This document shows, one piece after another, positions 1-5,107 of a DNA stretch of 6,541 nt; the stretch's first letter is position 1; the number at the start of each line of letters is the position of its first letter. Origin of the DNA: Bdellovibrionales bacterium. Its GTDB lineage: Bacteria; Bdellovibrionota; Bdellovibrionia; Bdellovibrionales; UBA840. Below the pieces are notes generated by a model, which saw only the letters and a list, made by a program, of their open reading frames with translations, was not told the origin of the DNA and made no database searches. The stretch lies in assembly GCA_020434605.1 (NCBI GenBank), contig JAGRAL010000175.1, positions 1 through 6,541 of the forward strand, given 5' to 3'. A program made the position numbers and the translations under genes.

Positions 1-57
1 AAACATGAGTGGATTTTTAAATGGATTCATAGAATCTTACTTATTTTGAAACTTCTG

Positions 58-171
58 GGCTTATGAAAGTTTGCCATGCTACTCTAGAGAGGGAAACCTG
101 GGGCTTTTCTCTTTGGACACTTACTTGTCCGAACACCGGAAAGGAACCAGGTACCCTACTTTCAATGAGCT
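58..171 (+). ncRNA. Candidate rod-shaped structured RNA, family unknown
   Basis: This stretch can fold into a long hairpin on the + strand. The closing stem pairs 58-70 with 158-171 (13 bp, A165 bulged). Positions 71-89 form a 19-nt bulge on the 5' side only. The rod then continues as 90-93/154-157, 96-101/147-152, 104-110/138-144 and 112-119/126-133, capped by a six-base loop at 120-125. Five pairs are G-U on this strand (58/171, 62/167, 105/143, 110/138, 114/131) and would be A-C mismatches on the other, which argues for transcription left to right. A T-rich run follows from 176. The 3' arm overlaps the last codons of the minus-strand hydrolase gene, so the RNA would be antisense to its end. 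A weak -10 (TAGAAT, 30-35) lies upstream with no good -35. It could be a small RNA or the 3' structure of a gene entering from the left. It lacks the SRP GGAA domain and does not match 6S, tmRNA or RNase P that I can recognise. Confidence 0.45.
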
Positions 172-878
172 GCGGTATTTTTGCTTTTAACTGGAGCTGT
201 AAGTAAGCCCTTACTTACTGATTCAAATGCTTTTCCAATCTTTGGACTAACCCGCTCTGCTAGTTGACGACCATCTTTAGCTGAAAAATGCATTCCATCT
301 CCTCCACTTGGCGGATATGAAACTAAACTTTTTAAATCTATAAACTGACATGTCGTCTTCTCTAATGCTGAACGAAGAACACTATTCACTTTATCAATTT
401 TAGCTTTATTTTGCACAGATTGAATGTCAGGCGCTCCAAGCCACACACAGGGGCTATCGGCCGGCAATTTGGCCAATATGTCTGCAACGTCTTTTTTGAT
501 GGCTGCCTCACCACTGTTTAAATAATTTGTACCTAAAGCAATAAGAATTTTATCTGGAGTTTCAGAAACCAAATCGTCTATATTTGGTGTTGCATATTCT
601 TTGGCACGAATATCTTTTATATGACTTGGATTTTTTCTACTATGTCTAAAACCACATTTTGTCGATAATGATCTTAAGTAAGTTCTAGCTATAGCACCGC
701 AGCTCCCCACCGCTTCCGTGTCAAAAGATTGGTTTAACAAGTCTTCCAATTTAGTGCCAAAAGATCCTACAGTATGAGAATCACCAATATATAAAACGCG
801 TTCTTTTGCATTGGCCAGCGCTCCAACCACAATGATATTTAAAGTTACGTATAATAAAACAGGTCTTACTATGAACAT
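162..878 (-). CDS. Secreted SGNH/GDSL-family hydrolase
   Basis: This is a predicted exported esterase-like enzyme of the SGNH hydrolase fold; its substrate cannot be read from the sequence. Numbered from the start chosen here (238 aa), residues 1-24 form a Sec signal peptide (basic MFIVR, a hydrophobic core, then ANA before KE), so the mature protein should lie in the periplasm or outside. Block I is GDSH at 32-35 with nucleophile Ser34. Block III is GTN at 116-118 with Asn118. The C-terminal D-x-x-H is DGMH, Asp194 and His197. Gly58 or Gly61 is the likely block II glycine. Cysteines at 60, 75, 144 and 177 would suit disulphides in an exported protein. The frame is open to an ATG at 956, but that would put 26 extra residues before a good signal peptide, and a TATAAT box at 931-936 lies between the two starts, so 878 is preferred. 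No clear ribosome binding site precedes either start. The gene follows pcnB on the same strand. Confidence 0.8.
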   Translation of the reverse strand: MFIVRPVLLYVTLNIIVVGALANAKERVLYIGDSHTVGSFGTKLEDLLNQSFDTEAVGSCGAIARTYLRSLSTKCGFRHSRKNPSHIKDIRAKEYATPNIDDLVSETPDKILIALGTNYLNSGEAAIKKDVADILAKLPADSPCVWLGAPDIQSVQNKAKIDKVNSVLRSALEKTTCQFIDLKSLVSYPPSGGDGMHFSAKDGRQLAERVSPKIGKAFESVSKGLLTAPVKSKNTAAH

Positions 879-908
879 ATGCTTTAACTTTAATACAAAC
901 AAAATTTT

Positions 909-938
909 TTGTAAAAGAAGAGAAAGTTCAATTATAAT
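909..938 (+). promoter_or_regulatory. Possible antisense promoter, TTGTAA-18-TATAAT
   Basis: On the + strand TTGTAA (909-914) is followed after 18 bp by a perfect TATAAT (933-938). Transcription would start near 945 and run into the 3' end of pcnB as antisense. The -10 sits in the perfect palindrome AATTATAATT (930-939), so it can be read in both directions. In AT-rich DNA such a match may be chance, and no terminator or gene is evident downstream. Confidence 0.25.
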
Positions 939-959
939 TTCTAGACTTCTTAACATTAA
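931..959 (-). promoter_or_regulatory. Likely promoter of the SGNH hydrolase gene
   Basis: A perfect TATAAT reads on the minus strand at 936-931, 17 bp downstream of a weak -35, TTAATG (959-954, three of six matches). The start of transcription would fall near 924. That is downstream of the ATG at 956 but about 45 nt upstream of the ATG at 878, which supports the shorter protein with the clean signal peptide. Read-through from pcnB is also possible, since I see no terminator between the two genes. Confidence 0.4.
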
Positions 960-992
960 ATACCAAAATCGGTTCGTTCCGGCAAAAATTCT

Positions 993-2132
993 TTAGTCTT
1001 TTAACCAAAAGTGGATTTTGTCTGGAGACAGCAAATAGTCCATTTTACAGTAGTGTAGCGCCACTGGTAAATGTCTAGACTGTTGGTAGTGAGTTTTTGT
1101 TTTTCGCTTCACTTTATCTATATCTAACTGAGTCAATCGATCTATAAATTGATATAGTTTTCGGATCCAATCCCCCTCTGCCTTAAACAGAGAGATTTCG
1201 TTTCGCATAAAATCCTTATACATTGAATTATCATTAAAGTAAGATTCCATAGGACGCTCTACTTGCATTGCCTTAAAAAAACAATACAAGAAAAATGCGT
1301 ACTCTTCTGTTGGCTCTGGTTCTTCATTTTCATCAAGAACTTGTTTTTTAAACGAGAAATAATATAAAAATATTTCGGTCGCTTTTTGGTTATCAAAAAG
1401 TTCATGCAGCGTAGGAAAAATAGCTTTTAATACTCCAAGATCATAGGCTTCAAGTAATGCAAGGGCTGGATTATTTAGTCGTAAGATTTTTAAAAAATCC
1501 TCTCTTCTTCTAGGAAGTGCTGATGTTTTTAAACAATCTGCTTTTTCTACTATAGCTTGTCTAAGTTCTGGCTCAATTCGTAGAGACAGTTTTTGCGAAA
1601 GTCTGATAGCTCTTAAAATACGAATAGGATCTTCTTCTAAGCGAGTGACTGGATCACCAATCATTTTTAAATAACCATCTTCAAGATCGTGAATCCCATC
1701 CACAAAATCAATCACTTCATTGTTCACGCAATCATAAAAAATACCATTTACTGTAAAATCCCTACGATGCGCGTCTTCTTCTGGTTTTCCAAATACGTTA
1801 TCTTTTGAAATGATGTCTTCATTTGCTAAATCTTCTGGAGATGCTTCTCTTCGAAATGTGGCAACTTCGTATTTCTTCTGAAACCTGTGGACTAAAACCA
1901 ATCGAAAGCGTTTGCCTATGATATAAGCGTTGCGTATACGTTTTTTTACCTCTTGTGGAGTCGCATCTGTGACGATATCGAAATCCTTTGGAGGCAATCC
2001 TGCCAAAAGATCACGCACACAACCACCTACCAAGTAAGATGTATGCCCCGCTTTTTGTAGGTCTTCTACAATTTGATAAGCGTATCTATCAATCCAGTCT
2101 TTATGTAGACTTCTTTTTTGCCTTATTTCCAC
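993..2132 (-). CDS. pcnB: Poly(A) polymerase (PcnB-type, class II nucleotidyltransferase)
   Basis: The enzyme adds adenines to RNA 3' ends, which in bacteria marks transcripts for decay. It has 379 residues. The nucleotidyltransferase head shows YLVGGCVRD (33-41) and the metal-binding D-x-D at Asp50 and Asp52 (KDFDIVTD). RRDFTVNGIFYD (123-134) and the adenine-binding region EEDPIRILRAIR (166-177) follow, then PRRREDFLKIL (207-217). IIGKRFRLVLVHR (71-83) fits the pattern that separates bacterial poly(A) polymerases from the closely related CCA-adding enzymes, so PcnB is preferred; a CCA enzyme is the main alternative. The protein is shorter than E. coli PAP I and lacks its long arginine-rich C-terminal extension. 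Translation starts at a GTG; no other start lies between it and the upstream in-frame stop. The bases before it (GCGGGATAC) give at most a weak, very close GGGA. The start faces the alpha/beta hydrolase start with 23 bp between them. The SGNH hydrolase gene lies downstream on the same strand. Confidence 0.9.
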   Translation of the reverse strand: MEIRQKRSLHKDWIDRYAYQIVEDLQKAGHTSYLVGGCVRDLLAGLPPKDFDIVTDATPQEVKKRIRNAYIIGKRFRLVLVHRFQKKYEVATFRREASPEDLANEDIISKDNVFGKPEEDAHRRDFTVNGIFYDCVNNEVIDFVDGIHDLEDGYLKMIGDPVTRLEEDPIRILRAIRLSQKLSLRIEPELRQAIVEKADCLKTSALPRRREDFLKILRLNNPALALLEAYDLGVLKAIFPTLHELFDNQKATEIFLYYFSFKKQVLDENEEPEPTEEYAFFLYCFFKAMQVERPMESYFNDNSMYKDFMRNEISLFKAEGDWIRKLYQFIDRLTQLDIDKVKRKTKTHYQQSRHLPVALHYCKMDYLLSPDKIHFWLKD

Positions 2133-2146
2133 GTATCCCGCATAAT
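2118..2146 (+). promoter_or_regulatory. Promoter of the alpha/beta hydrolase gene
   Basis: TTGCCT (2118-2123, four of six to TTGACA) is followed after exactly 17 bp by CATAAT (2141-2146, five of six to TATAAT). Transcription would begin at about 2153-2154, only two or three bases before the ATG at 2156, so the mRNA would be almost leaderless. This fits the absence of a Shine-Dalgarno sequence. The -35 lies inside the first codons of pcnB. Confidence 0.5.
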
Positions 2147-2170
2147 AGCTTTGATATGAGCTATTTACAA
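2142..2170 (-). promoter_or_regulatory. Promoter of pcnB
   Basis: Read on the minus strand, TTGTAA (2170-2165, four of six) is followed after exactly 17 bp by TATTAT (2147-2142, five of six). Transcription would begin near 2134-2136, a few bases before the GTG at 2132, again an almost leaderless mRNA. The -10 shares five bases with the -10 of the opposing promoter, and the -35 lies in the first codons of the hydrolase gene. Confidence 0.5.
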
Positions 2171-2950
2171 AACTTTAATTACCAGCTCTATGGACAAGAG
2201 ACAAAGCCAAAACTGGTTTTATTGCATGGATTGATGGGTTATGGCCAAAATTGGCGGACCATTGCCCGTCATTTGGAACCTTATTTTCACATCCTCACCT
2301 ACGATCAGCGCGGTCATGGTAAAAGCTTTCACCCTGATTCTGACTACGGCCCTCAAAATTATGCTGATGATTTAAACAAAATATTGCAAGAGCTTGGTTG
2401 GAATAAAATTATTTTAATGGGTCATTCCATGGGAGGTAGAAATGCCATCTACTTTGCTCACCAATTCCCTAAAACAGTAGAAGCACTTATCATTGAAGAT
2501 ATCGGACCAGAGTCTTCCAGCTCATCCATACACCGTCTAGAAGAAATCATTGAAAGCGTGGCTGTGCCGTATTCTTCCAAAAAAGAAGCGAAAGATGATC
2601 TTTTACATAAACATAGCCCAACTTTAGCACAATTCTTAATCTCTAGCTTAGAGGAAGTGAATGGTGAGGTGGTTTGGCGACTGTCGAAAAGAGGCATTTT
2701 ACAAAGTCTTTATTCTGGCAGAGAGCAAAGTCATTGGAAAGAGTGGCAGGGCATTTCGGCTCCCTCACTTGTGATCAGAGGAGAGAAGTCGACGGATTTA
2801 GACAAGGAGACATTTCAAAAAATGCTATCCACTAATCCAAATGCCAAAGGGGTAGAAATCGCTAAAGCCGGGCATTGGGTACATTTTGAACAACCAGATG
2901 CCGTAACGAGCGCCGTAAAAGACTTTTTAGAGGGTATCAAGCTCTTATAA
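2156..2950 (+). CDS. Alpha/beta hydrolase, YbfF/ABHD11-like esterase
   Basis: This is a 264-residue cytoplasmic alpha/beta-hydrolase with no signal peptide, most like the YbfF (E. coli) and ABHD11 esterases; the natural substrate is unknown. The oxyanion segment is HGLMG (24-28), followed by TYDQRGHGKS (48-57). The nucleophile elbow is GHSMGG with Ser91. Asp115 in EDIGP occupies the acid position used by YbfF-type enzymes, with Asp214 as an alternative. The end, AGHWVHFEQPDAV (238-250) with His240, is the clearest match to YbfF. The frame is open back to 1988, but the extra 56 residues would lie opposite the conserved start of pcnB and resemble nothing, while the family fold begins a few residues after the ATG at 2156. 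There is no ribosome binding site; a nearly leaderless mRNA is predicted. The helicase gene begins 40 bp after the stop, so the two may share a transcript. Confidence 0.85.
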   Translation: MSYLQNFNYQLYGQETKPKLVLLHGLMGYGQNWRTIARHLEPYFHILTYDQRGHGKSFHPDSDYGPQNYADDLNKILQELGWNKIILMGHSMGGRNAIYFAHQFPKTVEALIIEDIGPESSSSSIHRLEEIIESVAVPYSSKKEAKDDLLHKHSPTLAQFLISSLEEVNGEVVWRLSKRGILQSLYSGREQSHWKEWQGISAPSLVIRGEKSTDLDKETFQKMLSTNPNAKGVEIAKAGHWVHFEQPDAVTSAVKDFLEGIKLL

Positions 2951-2954
2951 AGCC

Positions 2955-2968
2955 TTGAAAATTTTCAA
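2955..2968. repeat. Perfect 14-bp palindrome between hydrolase and helicase genes
   Basis: TTGAAAATTTTCAA is its own reverse complement. It starts four bases after the hydrolase stop codon and ends 22 bases before the helicase ATG. It could be an operator for a dimeric regulator or simply AT-rich chance. It has no GC stem and no following T-run, so it is not an intrinsic terminator. Confidence 0.35.
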
Positions 2969-2990
2969 AAATCATGTGAATTTCTTTTGC

Positions 2991-4544
2991 ATGAAGTTTA
3001 ACGACCTAGATATTGTCCCTGAATTAAAAACGGCTATTGAACGCCTTGGTTTTGAATCTTGCACACCCATACAGGCTGCCGTACTTCCACTAGTAAAAGA
3101 TGGTAAAGATATCTCAGGCTTAGCGCAAACAGGAACTGGAAAAACGGGTGCATTTTTAATTCCACTTTTACACCGCTGGATCAAATCAGAGGCTTTTTAT
3201 AAAAACACTGAAGCAGAAAATACCGAAGCGCCAAAAGATGTTCTTCCCAACTGGAAGAAATACCAATTTTGTTTGGTCTTGGTTCCAACACGCGAATTAG
3301 CAGATCAGGTGTACGACACGTTTAACAAGTTAAAAGGTGACACGAACTTAAAAGGTACTTGTGTTTACGGCGGCGTAGATATCGAACAACAAAAGAAGAA
3401 ACTTAAAGACGGGGTTGATTTTTTAATAGCAACACCAGGAAGACTTATCGATCTTTACAAATCTCACTGCATAGACTTAAAACAAGTACGCGCTATTGTT
3501 TTTGATGAAGCAGATCGTATGTTCGATATGGGTTTTAAAGATGATATGATTTATCTTTTAAAGCGTATGCCCGAAGACAGACAATTTTTAGTATTTAGTG
3601 CTACCCTTAACTTTGATGTGTTAACTGTGGCCTATCAATCAGGTGCAAACCCTATCGAAGTTCACATCGACAAAGACAATATCACAGCCGATAATATCAA
3701 CCATGCGCTCTTTCATGTTGGTACAGATGAAAAAGGTCAATACTTACTTTCATTGTTAAAAAGAGAATCACCTAAACAAACTATTATCTTCTCTAACTTC
3801 AGACATAATATCGAAAAGCTAGTTACATTTTTAAATCGAAATGGCTTACCTGCCATGGGAATTTCTAGCCTACTTACGCAGCCACAAAGAAACCGTGTTA
3901 TGGAGCAGTTTAAAGCAGAAAATTCTAAAAATATCCTGGTTGCCACTGATGTAGCTGCACGTGGTTTAGATGTAAAAGGTGTAGACTTAGTAGTAAACTA
4001 TGAACTGCCAGATGATGCTGAAAACTATGTACATCGTATTGGTAGAACAGGCCGAGCGGGAGCATCTGGTAAAGCCTACTCCTTTGTTTCAGATTTAGAT
4101 CTAGCCTCACTAGAAAGAATTGAATCCTACTTAAAAGCTAAGGTATCTACTGAGTGGCTTGACGATGCAGACTTGGTCAAAGAATTTGAAGGCTTCCCCA
4201 GCATCCAGCCTCGCAGAGATGGCGGTTACAAAAAAGACTTTAGAGACAATAAATCTAGAGGGAATAAAAAAGAATTTAATAAAAACAATTCTAAAAACAA
4301 ACGTGGCGGCAAGTCTCGCGGATACGACAATAAAAAATCTGGATACGATCCAGCAAAGAGTGGTACTGGCAAACACCCAGCACAAAATGCCAATGGTAAA
4401 AAACCATTCAAAAAATCTAATACTCACAAAAAGTTTCAACAAAAACCAAGACCTAATAAATCTGGATACAAACCAAGAAACACTCCTGTTAAAAAGCCAT
4501 CTGCGGTTGCAAGCTTGTTAAAGAAACTAGTTTTTTGGAAATAA
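2991..4544 (+). CDS. DEAD-box ATP-dependent RNA helicase, RhlB-like
   Basis: The protein unwinds RNA duplexes with ATP, probably in RNA decay or ribosome assembly. It has 517 residues. Motifs in order: Q motif FESCTPIQ (21-28), Walker A AQTGTGKT (45-52), PTRELA (99-104), TPGR (148-151), DEAD (172-175) within FDEADRMFDMGF, SAT (203-205), ATDVAARGLD (318-327) and HRIGRTGR (348-355). CTPIQ, DEADRM-D-GF, LPDDAENYVHRIGRTGRAGASG and an ESYL segment near 378 look more like RhlB than RhlE or CsdA, though a general DEAD-box label is the safe call. Residues about 405-505 are a disordered tail rich in Lys, Asn, Gly and Arg with repeated SGY/RGY units, ending in a short hydrophobic-basic helix, ASLLKKLVFWK. 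The ATG at 2991 is chosen because family homology begins right after it; a TTG at 2955 would add 12 unconvincing residues. No Shine-Dalgarno is seen. TATAAA at 2946-2951 is a weak candidate -10 without a good -35, so co-transcription with the hydrolase is likely. Confidence 0.9.
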   Translation: MKFNDLDIVPELKTAIERLGFESCTPIQAAVLPLVKDGKDISGLAQTGTGKTGAFLIPLLHRWIKSEAFYKNTEAENTEAPKDVLPNWKKYQFCLVLVPTRELADQVYDTFNKLKGDTNLKGTCVYGGVDIEQQKKKLKDGVDFLIATPGRLIDLYKSHCIDLKQVRAIVFDEADRMFDMGFKDDMIYLLKRMPEDRQFLVFSATLNFDVLTVAYQSGANPIEVHIDKDNITADNINHALFHVGTDEKGQYLLSLLKRESPKQTIIFSNFRHNIEKLVTFLNRNGLPAMGISSLLTQPQRNRVMEQFKAENSKNILVATDVAARGLDVKGVDLVVNYELPDDAENYVHRIGRTGRAGASGKAYSFVSDLDLASLERIESYLKAKVSTEWLDDADLVKEFEGFPSIQPRRDGGYKKDFRDNKSRGNKKEFNKNNSKNKRGGKSRGYDNKKSGYDPAKSGTGKHPAQNANGKKPFKKSNTHKKFQQKPRPNKSGYKPRNTPVKKPSAVASLLKKLVFWK

Positions 4545-4561
4545 TAAAGCGTAGTTATTTG

Positions 4562-5098
4562 TTATTTAACCCAGCGTAAACTTTCAATGATCTTTTCACA
4601 CGAGTAAAGGCTTGATGTAAACTCAGTAGCTCGGTCAGTACAAGAAAATATGGCCGCATAAGTATCCTGCCAAAACACATACTGTCTAGATTGAATTTTA
4701 GTAGTTTGATTAAGGCTGTCCACAATCGCTGTATTTTTTCCGTTTTTAATTGTGTACTGCACCTTTGTTACATCCATACCTAACTTTGGAAACTGTTGTG
4801 TCCAGTGCTTGATATAAGAAGAAAGAGAAATACTACTGCCCTTCTCTAATCTTTCAGCTAGTGGGTCGACTCGAATATTTAAAGTGGCTCTAGCCTCAGG
4901 TGCACTTAAAATTGGTTTGTAGCTAGCTAAAAAGTAGGGATCACTTTGTGCTGGCACCAACCTAAGCCAACCGATCGTATTCTTTTCGATTTCAAATCCC
5001 CAATCAGAATAAAAATAAGAATTGTCAGAAACCAAAGCTGAGGAAGAGGTAGCTGGATAAGGTGCCGCCCATAAAATGGAAAAAAGAAGTATCCACAT
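4562..5098 (-). CDS. Small exported protein, possibly DcrB/PsbP-like fold
   Basis: I do not recognise this 178-residue protein by name. Residues 1-16 (MWILLFSILWAAPYPA) look like a Sec signal peptide, though it lacks the usual positive charge at the front; no earlier start codon is available because the upstream in-frame stop is only three codons away. The mature part opens with YFYSDWGFEIEKNTIGW (28-44), has alternating strands and an amphipathic stretch near 91-104, and ends IIESLRWVK. That pattern (a GF-I--P-GW-like opening and a final helix with Slrw) resembles DcrB/PsbP-type (DUF1795-like) proteins, a fold-level guess only. Cys153 and Cys167 are spaced for a disulphide in the envelope. 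The gene starts 9 bp after the PD40 lipoprotein stop, in the same frame, and should be translated by coupling or reinitiation, since no strong ribosome binding site is present. It converges on the helicase gene with a 17-bp gap that holds no clear terminator. Confidence 0.75.
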   Translation of the reverse strand: MWILLFSILWAAPYPATSSSALVSDNSYFYSDWGFEIEKNTIGWLRLVPAQSDPYFLASYKPILSAPEARATLNIRVDPLAERLEKGSSISLSSYIKHWTQQFPKLGMDVTKVQYTIKNGKNTAIVDSLNQTTKIQSRQYVFWQDTYAAIFSCTDRATEFTSSLYSCEKIIESLRWVK

Positions 5099-5107
5099 AG
5101 ATTTAGC

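Noticed and set aside
1..30. Start of a minus-strand gene (ATG at 28-30) running off the left edge
   Set aside because: Only ten codons are visible and there is no ribosome binding site, so it cannot be supported as a feature.
58..171. SRP (4.5S) RNA, 6S RNA or an integron attC site
   Set aside because: The rod loosely recalls 4.5S RNA, but the conserved GGAA domain IV loop and its internal loop are absent. The bubble layout does not match 6S. No attC core sites (GTTRRRY and its partner) flank the arms.
879..956. Upstream start for the SGNH hydrolase
   Set aside because: It would place 26 residues before a clean signal peptide, and the best -10 box lies downstream of that ATG.
970..981. Hairpin CGG-TTCGTT-CCG as a terminator after pcnB
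   Set aside because: The stem is only three base pairs and the flanking bases do not extend it.
1988..2155. 56-residue N-terminal extension of the alpha/beta hydrolase
   Set aside because: It lies opposite conserved pcnB codons and has no family similarity; the fold begins just after the ATG at 2156.
2955..2990. TTG start for the helicase
   Set aside because: It adds 12 residues unrelated to the family, starts inside the palindrome and has no ribosome binding site.
4131..4521. Long open frames on both strands over the helicase tail (4159-4521 plus, 4131-4442 minus)
   Set aside because: They are by-products of the Lys/Asn-rich, stop-poor composition of the tail; neither shows a domain or a start signal.
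4545..4561. Bidirectional terminator between the convergent helicase and small exported protein genes
   Set aside because: Only a six-base A/T stem (AAATAA with TTATTT) can be drawn, with no GC core, so it is not convincing.
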